Source: Rhynchonema sp. JSB1_4 (Eukaryota; Nematoda; Chromadorea; Monhysterida; Xyalidae). Taken from it: DNA of 64,000 nt. The position numbers and the translations under genes are program-made. A model generated the notes under the pieces. It was not told where the DNA came from. It ran no database searches and saw only the letters and a list, made by a program, of their open reading frames with translations. Shown here piece by piece: positions 54,354-64,000 of the stretch; within the stretch, counting starts at the first letter, position 1; each line of letters begins with the position of its first letter. The DNA lies in NCBI GenBank assembly GCA_030248065.1, contig JASAMV010007064.1, positions 124,001 through 188,000 of the forward strand, written 5' to 3'.

Positions 54354-56330
54354 ATGGCTTCGTTGATCGAAAACATGTTGAGGAGGGGCGAGCGTGACCG
54401 GCACATCAAGGTGTGCGTTATTTTTGACCAGCTTTTGTCAGAATGGTTTGTTTGGAAATTGTGTTGGCTCCCACGGGCCTTCAAATGCCAGGTTTCGATT
54501 TCGAGTTGGACTCTTGCGGAAAGAAACCACAGACATCTTTTTTATCACAAACTGCTCAAGCTCCTGACACATGAAACTATTTGACATTGATTTTCCATTG
54601 GAACAGTCTTTCTTGTTTGTCTTTCAAGTTGGCTGTCAGCACCTGACTGTAAGAAGAAAATGACTGACCACTCGCAGTCGTGTCCATAACCAAGTAGTAA
54701 TTAGCAACGGTTTGACTGGTCGATGAGTCAGTGGTCTAGCTACCATGTGGGGTGGCAACCTACTGTACCATCGACTAGAGATGGGCGGCAGTCCACCTAC
54801 TGTACGGGGCGAACCAAGGGGTTATCCGGGAACAAAATTTTTTCATGTTTGTATATTGATGAAAATGTGCGATAAAACGCTGCGGTTTTTCATTTGTTTG
54901 GAGTGAAAAACACCGATTTTATGCTATTTTGAGCGAAAAAATCGCAACCTACTATAGCAGCCGAGGAGTGGCGGGGCGACATACCCACTGCACCAGGGCG
55001 TCGACCTACCTGCTACTGTACCTAGGGGGACCTCCCCCCTCAGCTACCCCACTGAGATGAGTTTACTTGTGCTTCCTTATGTGTAGCACAACGAAAAACT
55101 GGCGCATTGCTGTTATGCTTGTTTGAGTGCATGACCGTATTCATTCGTCACAATGTGTTCAACTGAAGCTCAGTCAGCTGCAGGATCCTGCCATCAAACC
55201 ACCTGAGCGCCGTCCATTCGGCACTTTACAAAAAGCCTGCGACGACGGTATCGACCAAATTGTTGCAAGTAAAAAGGTGAGCATGCCTCTATGTTTTTGC
55301 ACATTCTTTATTATAGCAATGGACTTTCAGAAACGCCTCCTTGCCAATCGAAATGAAGTGCCGACAGCATGTTGGTTTCCTTTTTTGTTCATGCTCGTAT
55401 TCTAGGGCTCTGAAGCACAGAAGTTGGATTTAGCGACGTCATCCAAAAGAAATAGCAGCAAGTCGGTCAACAAAATCAGAGGGCCCTACAGGACCAGCAT
55501 TGAATCAGACACTGCTGCAAGGCGTCAACAACCACAACGCAGCAAGAAAGGTAGTTGTCTTTTTTTTATTTTTCTTGTTGTTATCAGATTTGACCCCTCA
55601 GATTTCGTGATACAGGTAATCTACTTGTCATCGTCAAAGGCAAGAGTTCATCGTGGCGCGCTACGATCGATCGCAGCCAACCTCCAAAAAAGAAAAAAAG
55701 ACACGTTGGACGACCAGGACAGGTTTTGGTTGTTACTTTTTCATTTATTTGTTGCTTTGATGTTCGTGTAACGTGCCGAGTCTATTCAAACAGATTTACG
55801 CTAAAAGCTATTGCTGCTGCAAATGTAGCATCAAGTGTCAATCATTGACCGAGCTCCGTACTCATCTTGAATCGGCACATGCGCGACATGTGTGGATGTG
55901 TGACACATGCGGTCAAACTCTGCAGTCACAATACAATTTGAATCGACACTATAGGAACATTCACGGTTGGTTGGTCGGAATGAACTTTAATGTAAAATTG
56001 GAATATCAGTTTTTAAAGCAATTTTTGCAGCTCGTGCACTCAAATCAGGCACTGGTGTAAAGAAACAGACAATTTGCGGGTTCTGCCAGAAACGTTATGC
56101 GAAGCCACACACTTTGGTTGGCCTCCATTTCATTGTTGTGTTTTCGCAACAAATGACTGACTGTCGCTATCCACTTGGTTTTCAAGGCGCAACATTTGCG
56201 CACGGCTCATTGCTGGTCGCGACGTCGTTATGAGTGCATTCTGTGCAAGCGCATGTTCGCGACAAAGCAAAGTTTGGCCAAGCATCTGCAAACGCAATCA
56301 CACAAATCCATGGCAATTCAGGCGACATGA
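54354..56330 (+). CDS. C2H2 zinc-finger protein with four fingers
   Basis: Exons 54354-54410, 55184-55276, 55406-55550, 55616-55722, 55794-55965, 56031-56116, 56187-56330; 804 nt, 267 aa. The N-terminal half is basic and Ser-rich, with PPKKKKRHVGRPGQ (about residues 120-134), a strong nuclear-localisation and AT-hook-like sequence. Four fingers follow with C-x2-C-x12-H-x4/5-H spacing: CCKC...HLESAH, CDTC...HYRNIH, CGFC...HLRTAH (split by an intron, the spacing is exact only with the donor at 56116 and the AAG acceptor at 56186), CILC...HLQTQSH. Probably a nuclear DNA-binding protein; target unknown. Exon 2 could begin at 55169 or so (another phase-0 acceptor). A solo hAT-like element lies in intron 1. 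Confidence 0.8.
54729..55054. mobile_element. Solo hAT-like element in zinc-finger gene intron 1
   Basis: 326 bp starting CAGTGGTCTAGCTAC, ending GCTACCCCACTG, between CGATGAGT (54721-54728) and AGATGAGT (55055-55062), 7 of 8 identical. It carries ACCTACTGTACC units at both sides and an A/T core, the same plan as the clustered copies. Confidence 0.75.
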
Positions 56331-56814
56331 TTTTTTGCACTAGAGAGTCTATGTTTGTGTGTGTGTGTGTATCATGTGTGTGTAACGTGTGTTTGCATCA
56401 TATCCCTGTTCTATATTGTGAGTTTCGTTTATTTTGTGCCAAAAATGTGCTGTTTCATGTTTCTCTGCGGTAAAGTTCTCGCGTGAAAAAAGTTTGTTGA
56501 TGTTGTTTTGCTCATGTCGTGGTGTTGGCTGCGAGTGTGCCACATGTGCGCATTATCTTTGTATGTTGTTTTCTTTTTATTACACTTGCAACAACCAACC
56601 AGGATATCAACTCACACTTCGACCACGTGAATCAAGCGTACCTACCATTCGACTGTGCGAATGGAGGACAATTCAGGTTGACCATCAGCGTCTCTTTTAA
56701 TAAATTTTAATGTCTAGGTTGGGCACTTATTTGTTCCCCTTGCTGGTGCACAGCCTGCTGACTTTTGGCTTTTATTTTAATAGTTGTTGCTAGGAATCGT
56801 ACGTAACACTGCAG
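56331..56814. other. Between the zinc-finger and THAP genes
   Basis: GT microsatellite near 56353-56372, AATAAA at 56699-56704 as a possible poly(A) signal for the zinc-finger gene. A 73-bp open stretch, 56603-56675, bounded by CAG and GT, might be the missing 5' exon of the THAP gene, but the phase does not fit the acceptor at 56814. Confidence 0.4.
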
Positions 56815-59800
56815 GCGATCATAAAAAGCTCACCTGCTCAGATTCTCGCTGTGCGATTTGTGGTTGTGTCGACCACCGACTGTTTCGAGTGCCCTGCCAA
56901 GAAACGATTGATTCGTGGATTGCAAACCCGAATGTCCCGGTCAATGCTGAAACATCAACAATGTTGAGCCGCGGCCAATGGATCTGCGAGCGACATTTTC
57001 GTGCACAGTACTTGCCGAGAAGAAAGTCGGACCGCCGATTGCCCCCCGCTGCTTTACCGTTGTACGAAATGGTTTGTCTCTGATTTCCAGTACGTTTTTA
57101 TTGCTGATTGACGAAATGTCGCTTATGGAACCATAGTTTTCAAACCTAATTTCTAATGCGTGTGGTAGGTTGTGACTCGAATTTATGAGATATGTATTGA
57201 ATTTTACTTGTTGCTGTTGCAGCCCGAGGCCACCGAGTCTCCCGTTGTCCCGCCAGTGAGTCGGCACCTTTCAAGTGCAACCACGATTTCCTCTGCTGGA
57301 AGTCAGACGTCCGCACCAGACTCGGACTACGTGCATCGCGAATCGACTGACACTGACGACGACAGGACATCACGGTGGTCAATAGAACGTCCAGAATGCG
57401 CATTAATCAATGGCAGAAGACTGGAACAATTGTTTCTTCGGTCCAAGTGCTCTAATTGCGTTAATTCGCTGGCTGCACCTGTCACGTACGAAGCCATCGG
57501 GGCCTGCGTGACCATGCGTGCCGTCTGTTCCGGCCCGTATCCACACGTGAATTACTTCGAATGTTTGGAAGCACTGGATGAGCGCAACACTACTTCTGCT
57601 GACGATCCTCAATCTCGAACGCGACGTGGCGGAACTCAAGTGTACAAAGGTGAGAGCTTCCGGTTTTGTGGCCAATGGCATAAGCGGTGAACGAGAATGC
57701 GATTGTGCTTTGAGGGCAGCCAGGCTCTCACACTACCGTCAGGTTTTGGGGCTAGTCCAAGGATGTCCATCTAAATGGTTCGACCCAGGCAGCCGCGGTC
57801 TTAGATTTCTGGCCGAAACCGCTGACCCCACCACACGTCAGGCGCTGCACATGCCATCAAAGCACACCGGAATCACTTTGCGCTTTTGCTTTCTGATGGC
57901 AGAGGAGTGTCTCAAAAGAGAGCAACATAATATTTCTGCTTTTCGCGTTTCAGCAGAGTGTAGCATGAGACTTTTGTTTTAATATTAAAAAATCGTTTAC
58001 TTGAGCGAAATACATTTGAAAATTGTTTTGCAGAAAACGTTGCTTTGTACTGCATCTCAGCTGCTTTCAATTGCTATCAGTTGTGTCGACGTGTTTTCCA
58101 ATGCCTTGGCGCACCGTTTGTGTCCCGATCTTCGTACCATTTGTGGCAACGCTCTGTTATTCGGGACAGTGCTGAGATGTTGTGCACATCCTCCACCGAT
58201 GCGGTTTGGGACGGTGTGAAAGACAGAATGGGTGGAACAAAAGTACTGAATGTTTCAATGGACGGACGGTATTCAATCGTTGGATTCTCCGCCGGATCGT
58301 GCACGTATAGCGTGATCGATTGTGAAACAGGAAAGGTTGGTACCACTTGGTTTTCGAAACTATGACAAAAAAATTATTTTTAATCATTCAAGCATACATA
58401 GTTGAAGTGATCATGTGACCCTAATATATTTTTAATTTACTTGTTATTTATTATTAAATTTCTAATAAATTGCTTCGTGATAACCAACGATATGCATTTT
58501 CAGGTTTTATTCTGTGAGAACCAGCATCGTGTGTCGGGCAAAGTGAAAAATTCCGCTCAATTGGAAGTGGCATGTTTTGATCTGTCAATGAACCGCCTAG
58601 TGACCCTTTGTAACAACGACGGAGTGCCACTCTACAGCGTGTGCACCGACATGAGCGCAGCAATCAAATCACAAATGCATGCGCACTGGAAACGATATCT
58701 ACATGTGTATGACATATATCACGTTGGAAAGTGCAAAATCAACCACATCAAAAAGGTTGGCTGCATAAAGTATGCGCTGCGTGATTTCCTAAAATGTATG
58801 GCGGGTTTTTCTTTTGTATGTACACAGGATTTGATGCGTTCATGTGGGTTTAAAGCAGCTAGTTCACAACACAACGTTAAAATTTTAACAAGGTCAGGCA
58901 CATGTAGATTACTACTGCGCGCATTGAAATGTTCTTTGCACAATGTCCACAACCTCATCAACCTGGCCGCACCTGCGGTTGAGGTTTGAGGACAGCTGAA
59001 ACATTTTTCATATTGTGTTTATGAGTGTGCTATAATGATAAAGTTTGCTAATATTCGATTTTCACGCAGCGGTTGTGTTTGTATTGGTCGCGCAATGACT
59101 TCATAAGAGTTGGTCAAATTTTTTTCCTGAATCGTGAAGCAGGAAGGCAATGGGGGATGACGTTGCGTTGCGCAATCATACACACAGAACGCAGTCAGTA
59201 AAATGACTCGCAGCATCGTGGGCGCTCTGCTAGATTATTTTCAGATGAAAGTGTTTTGTGTGAATCAAAATATCACAGTGGTTACGAGTGACTGAACGTG
59301 AATATCAGGATTGATTTGATGAATTCTTATATGGTCATTGTGCGACCAACAGCAGGAGACATCGTCGCTCTGGTGCGGCAAGGTTAACGCGGCTGTTGAC
59401 GTTACATGTTTGTCGAAGTTTACCGTGTGCGCCGTACTAATCCATACGTGGCCGAGCTTCCAGAGGTGAAAGACTACATTAATTGCAGACCCGTGGTTTG
59501 AGTGCGAACGAACGAGTACTGATGTTGGATTTCCTCCCAGCGGTTATTGACCATCTTTATTGGGCTGTTGAATCCACCTCTCTGTTGCCGTTGAATGTTG
59601 AGGAGCGCGCGCGGTAAGAAATTTGAATATTTCGGTCGACGATATGTAAATACAGGTTTCACGTCACAATTTGCAGAATGGTGTTCGAGAAAATGAGATC
59701 CACAGAGCATCACTTGTTGGGCAGACACGAATGGAATGACGACCCTTCCTATTCAATTGTTCACCGATGTTCACACGACACAACAGACCTCGACCCGGAC

Positions 59801-62724
59801 TCAGAGGTGGTAAAAAATGTTGAGGCAAGCCTTATTGCGCCTGCTTGAGTCTGTTATTTTCATTGATTTTATTAATTGGACCCTGAAATAACATAAAATT
59901 TCTCAAGTGGTTAGTGTTGCTTACCAGCGTTTTGTTAATAACGACAATTGCAGGATCGTCCGGTCACTATGAATGCCGACAATGCGGCCTATAGGGCGCT
60001 GACCCGGCCTTGGCAAACGGAATCGTTCAAAGACGAATGCGGCTATTTGGCTGAAATGGGACGAACCGGTCAAAACGAATCATTCAATGCGACAACGAAC
60101 TTGTTTCTCCCGAAAGGCCGGCCGCACAAACGAATGGCAGTTGATATTGGCGTGCAATTGGCTGTTCACTGCCATAACACAATGCGTGACGCACGTATCC
60201 GGGCCGAGAAATCTATCTTAGTCAATCCGAATCAACTTGGTGATCATTTCAACTTTCAAGTACGTTTCATCGATTTTCTACCGCCATACAGATTTGGTTA
60301 GCCTGCTAGGGTGTTGAACCTAGGAGAGAACTGACCGAGGAACGCTTAGCACACACCAGACGCGGTATACACAACTTGTGCTGCACACCGTATTGTCACG
60401 ATTAGAAGTCCCCGCGGCCCTAACGGGCCTCAAAAGAAGAATAGAAGCCCCCCATAAATAGAAGCCCCCCCCGCCCCGAACTTTTTGCATTTGAATCCAT
60501 AAATTTTGTGTGGTAAGTGCCGTGGGATTTTATTTGTATAAAAGATTACATCTTGTTTGGGAACACAGAGCGCTGACAAAATTACATTTCGTGCAATTCA
60601 TCTATACCACTAAAACAGGAAGACGTATGTATGTATGTCTGTATGTATGTCTGTGGCCCCCTCCCTCGTAAGGGCGGACGGGTCAATTTTCACGGGTAGC
60701 TTTGGGTATGCTAACGGGTCTTCGGGGGGGGGGGCACGGCACGGGCGCGGCGCTGTAGCCGGGCCGTAGGCACGGGTCCAGTCTTGTTCATAAAATGGAC
60801 CAAAACAGTCGATGCATATGTTTTGAATGAATGTTCTGTTGGTCACGAAACACTGCAGGACACTTTTTGTTAGGTTTACAATTCTGTTGGTCATAACAGC
60901 ACGGCAGGACATTTTTTGTTGTGTGTACATCTTGTTTCAATTAATTTTTTTCTGATCTGCCATGGGCAGTGATCTTTTATCGGAACATGAATTGACACCG
61001 TCTTTTAGAGGTCAACGGTAAAGCGAACACTTGGGCCCGTGGCGCCAATTGTGCCCAGATTCAAGCACCATCAACCGTTGGTGAGTACTGTGCGCTCGCT
61101 GATAGACACTGCTCTAAAACAGCGATCACACAGCTGCGAGGAAGGCGAGTTCCTCCGGCAAACGGTTGGTCAATGTTATATCGCATAAGTTGGTATAGCT
61201 ATTGGTCGCACAATGACTATATAAGAATTGGTCAAATTTTTTTCCTGAATCGTGAAGAGGGAAAGTGACGGGGCAATGACGTTGCGTTGCGTGATCGCAC
61301 ACAAAGTATGTAGTAAAGAGAATGTTTCAGACCTGCGGCAACGTGGTTGATCTGCTAGATTATTTTTAGCTGAAAATGTTTTGTCAAAAATACAAGTAGC
61401 ATAGTGGTTAAGGTTGAACCTGAAGATCAGGGTAGATGAATTCTGATTTAGTCATTGTGCGACCAATATCTGTGTTGCATATTCGTGAATTTGCATTCGT
61501 GATGCGTTCGCACACCCGCATATTCGTGAATTATTGTTTATTTGAACATACTAGGCGCTGACTCGTGTCCACGGTAGAAGCTGGAGTTCAGCTACTCCAT
61601 CATGGCTGGCTATTGAGCAAAACTTTAGCCACTAGCCCAAAAAGCAGTTTATATTCTGCGCGAAAAGGTACAAAATTTAAAAGCCATGTATGTATGTGTC
61701 TGACCGTGAAAATGTAAAAAACTTTATCGCAGACAGAGAGCCACTGTTTCTGTTTTCATACATAGTTGTGATACTCAGCGATTAGCAACACCACGCAAAT
61801 CGCATTTCAGCCATGCGATCCATTGAGCAAAGCGTCGTTCTTAGCCACCAAACCAGCGCAGACTAGCAAAACCGAGGCCGTTCATGCATCGAAAATCAAA
61901 TTCGACCAAAAATTGAGGACTAGCGCTGAATCTTCTGAAACCATTGCGTGCAGACAATTTGACGACTTCTGCATTCGGTAGTTCAATGTTCAGATACGCA
62001 TCTTCTCTTCTTTGTTTTTTCCTACACTTAGTGCACTTGTTCCTGAAGAGTGAATCGATGTACACGATGGTTACAGAGTTTCGGAAATTAATCTCTTTTA
62101 TGCCCTTCTGTGCAGCACAAAACATTACGTTACGGGTCTTTTAGTGCAGTACCCTTTGTTTATCAGCTGCTTGTCAAGAACCAGCCGACCGTGTTTGATC
62201 TGGGGGAAGCTTATAAACAACAATTTTACGTATTTAGCGCACCGTAATCAAATCAGTCAATTCATTCTGTTCCGGTGTTTCGCTGTAGCGGTGAAGTTTT
62301 GACCCCTGTGAAAAAATGAAAAATTTGAAGCGCTAATCTATGCATCACAATTATCGCTACAAAGTTGGATGCTGCCACCACGCAAATATCAGGCCATGAG
62401 ACCGATTGATCATCTCAGAACAACCTTTCGAACCTTTCCAGTTGTTTTTCACAAGGGTCACTCTTCAACGTTACCGTGAAGCATCAGCAACCAGCAACCA
62501 ATTTACTCGTCCGATCAAAGTCAATTAACAACATGTCCATTGTTCGTGTGTACTGCCCCAAAATTAAACGCAGTCAATTTGCTCTAGACCTGCAGTTTCA
62601 CAGCACACTAGTTTTTAGAAACAATCCCGTGACAACTGCTGCTGCCGTGATAGCTACCAAACAACCAAGGGACAGTCGCAAGCAAAAACGGACGAAGAGT
62701 GTCGATGTCGATAAAAAGATGTGA
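56815..62724 (+). CDS. THAP-domain, DDE-transposase-derived protein
   Basis: Exons 56815-57071, 57223-57649, 58034-58335, 58504-58755, 59489-59613, 59677-59806, 59954-60259, 61009-61080, 62488-62724 join in phase with no internal stop, at least 702 aa; the 5' exon is not found. Exon 1 is a THAP zinc finger: CAICG, then W, then QWICERHF (C-x2-C ... C-x2-H) and a LPPAALPLYEM box. Then a Ser/Thr/Asp-rich linker and a Cys-rich segment. The transposase-like part shows VSMDGRYS with SVIDCETGK, CTDMSAAIKSQM, HVYDIYHVGKCKINH, DHLYWAV, and GQNESFNAT...LPKGR, giving a D, D, E order. This matches the THAP-plus-DDE proteins I associate with Kolobok-type transposons. C-terminus basic (RKQKRTKSVDVDKKM). 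AATAAA at 62866. Many introns and intact frames suggest a host gene. Exons 8 and 9 are the least certain. Confidence 0.78.
59084..59349 (+). mobile_element. TA-type MITE, copy 1, in the THAP gene
   Basis: Ends TTGGTCGCGCAATGAC and GTCATTGTGCGACCAA, TA before and CA after. Inner landmarks CAAATTTTTTTCCTGAATCG, GACGTTGCGTTGCG, CTGCTAGATTATTTT. 266 bp, shares its sequence along the whole length with 61202-61466. Confidence 0.88.
60608..60790 (+). repeat. Dispersed repeat, copy 2
   Basis: Same family as 32436-32560: ACTAAAACAGGAAGACGTAT, then a TATG/TCTG microsatellite, GGCCCCCTCCCTCG, GCGGACGGGTCAATTTTCAC, and GGGCCGTAGGCAC. Immediately upstream (60430-60480) are AATAGAAGCCCCCC units that resemble the inside of the CCGTAAAAACC MITE. 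Confidence 0.7.
61202..61466 (+). mobile_element. TA-type MITE, copy 2, in the THAP gene
   Basis: Ends TTGGTCGCACAATGAC and GTCATTGTGCGACCAA, with TA on both sides. 265 bp, same orientation as copy 1 at 59084. Both lie in introns of the transposase-derived gene. Confidence 0.9.
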
Positions 62725-63045
62725 CGACAACGTGATTTGTGGTGATGTTTTTGTGCCCTGATCCGTTGTAATTATAATCTCTTGCATTACTGGTTATCAA
62801 GTGTTGAGGAGCGTGTGGGTGTTGATTTGTTTAAACAGCGTCAGTTCTCATTGCTTTCTAGTTATAATAAAAACTAAATGTGAAGGAACCAACTGCATGG
62901 TTTCGAAGTACGCTGCATCGGTATGAACCGAGTGTGTATTTCAACACATATCTTAATAAATTCTTATTTTTTTACTTCCGCATGATGGGCTCTGAGTAGG
63001 TCCTGACCTAGCGTCTGCGATTGTTTCAAGCAGGACTCAAATGCG
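62725..63045. other. Gap before the zinc-knuckle gene, with poly(A) signal
   Basis: AATAAA at 62866-62871, 142 bp after the THAP gene stop. Nothing else recognised. Confidence 0.5.
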
Positions 63046-63974
63046 ATGCCAGTTGATCAAATGGAGTGCCACGAATGCGGGGGCAAAGGTCATATCCGTC
63101 GTGAGTGCCCCAATGTGCGATGCCACCGGTGTCACAGGCCTGGACACTCAAAAGCAGATTGTCCAAACTCGTTCAAATGCCACCGTTGCTCTCTCGACGG
63201 TCACATAGCAAGTTCGTGTCCGAATGTCAGATGCTACAACTGCTCTAAACGAGGACACGTGGTTGTGAATTGTCCGCATCTGAAAGGTTGGTATGCATCT
63301 TTTTCTACTTCGCGCTATTTTCTTGTGAGCTGTTTCCTTATCTACTGCGATGCAACTTTCATTGGCGTCAAAATGGCAAAACGATGTAAACCGTGCTAAT
63401 TCATTTCCTGTCACAAAACCTGGGCAGAAGTAATGTCCCACAAAATGCAGCAGCAGTACGTCACTGATTCTTGGACTTGGATCACAGATCACATCATTAG
63501 AAGTGCAGCAAAAAACACAGCGACGTTTGCTTTATTTTGCCACGTTTTCATCGTTAAATAGCATGTTATTTCAATGCCTGTTTATTCTCGCATCGACAAT
63601 GAGCAAAATCAAAATTTGTGATCGGTCAGATTTGGTCTGTACCTTGCTAAAGTGACTTTTTGCATTGAAGATATTTCATAATTTACTGATGCCACCAATT
63701 TCGACCAACGTAAGAGTTATTGATTTCAGGTCTGGGAACAACTACGTTGGTCGAAAGTAGTGGCTTCAGTAAAATGAAAAAAGTCACGTGGCCAAGGAAA
63801 GACCGAACTTGACCGATCACCAATTGTGGCTTCGCCCCCTATATCTTTCAGCCCCCTGCACAAATTGTCTACGACCAGGCCATTGGCGGCGTGACTGTAC
63901 ATTTCCAACACAATGCGTCAAGTGTGCTGGATTCAACCACAATGAATCTGCTTGTCCCTCGCCTTGGACGGCAG
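63046..63974 (+). CDS. CCHC zinc-knuckle nucleic-acid-binding protein, 3' partial
   Basis: Two exons seen, 63046-63286 and 63852-63974, joined in phase; the gene runs on beyond the window. Six knuckles of the C-x2-C-x4-H-x4-C type follow each other with short spacers: CHECGGKGHIRREC, CHRCHRPGHSKADC, CHRCSLDGHIASSC, CYNCSKRGHVVVNC, CTNCLRPGHWRRDC, CVKCAGFNHNESAC. Such arrays bind single-stranded RNA or DNA, as in CNBP and in the Air/ZCCHC7 subunits of TRAMP. The number and tight spacing fit both. The start could lie further upstream, since the frame is open to the AG at 63033. Retroelement Gag is unlikely because the array is split by an intron and too long. Confidence 0.78.
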
Positions 63975-64000
63975 GTGCCTTGAGTTAGTTTCTTTACTTT

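Noticed and set aside
57578..57982. Alternative frame after the THAP linker exon
   Set aside because: The donor at 57649 joined to 58034 restores the transposase frame; the alternative has no homology.
63046..63974. Retroviral or retrotransposon Gag zinc knuckles
   Set aside because: Six knuckles in tandem, split by a spliceosomal intron, and no protease or reverse transcriptase nearby in the window.

Overview
This window is intron-rich animal nuclear DNA. Introns are mostly GT-AG, with acceptors of the TTTCAG type, and exons run from about 50 to 870 bp. Proteins such as a UDP-glucose:glycoprotein glucosyltransferase, an ACK-type tyrosine kinase, Fis1 and mitoribosomal protein L23 rule out a prokaryote. 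Splice-site style, gene density and a small cluster of divergent ionotropic-receptor-like genes suggest a nematode or another small ecdysozoan; that placement is inference. Gene models were built by hand from reading frame, splice phase and homology; where a sum is given, the exon phases close exactly.

Layout: 217-7621 (+), a Gln/Pro/Met-rich, probably nuclear protein that enters from before the window. 11595-13334 (+), a kelch-repeat protein with unresolved 5' end. 13529-14911 (-), an unrecognised disordered-plus-conserved protein, convergent with kelch and head-to-head with the next gene. 15354-31061 (+), an ACK/TNK2 non-receptor tyrosine kinase of 16 exons (1222 aa). Its first intron is packed with nested transposons, and its intron 14 carries one intact and two decayed ionotropic-receptor-like genes on the other strand. 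31980-32856 (+), FIS1. 33836-44937 (+), UGGT, 34 exons, 1601 aa. 45936-47618 (+), mitochondrial L23. 47619-54353, a gene-poor repeat block. 54354-56330 (+), a four-finger C2H2 protein. 56815-62724 (+), a multi-exon THAP plus DDE-transposase-derived gene. 63046-end (+), a CCHC zinc-knuckle protein.

The most unusual content is non-coding. (1) Two blocks, 15.6-20 kb and 49-54.3 kb, plus one solo copy at 54.7 kb, hold short non-autonomous elements that start with CAGTG, end with its inverse, and sit between 8-bp target duplications, nine pairs of which I could read directly (six exact). This is the hAT signature. The elements are inserted in each other, share a core with a short palindrome in A/T tracts, and differ by simple-repeat arrays near their ends. 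(2) The 10-mer TGAAACATCA occurs 16 times exactly, on both strands, in coding and non-coding DNA, where chance predicts about 0.1. (3) Other inverted-repeat elements lie in introns, including a TA-flanked pair inside the THAP-transposase gene. The genes do not form an operon; they are a mix of housekeeping and regulatory loci separated by repeat blocks.
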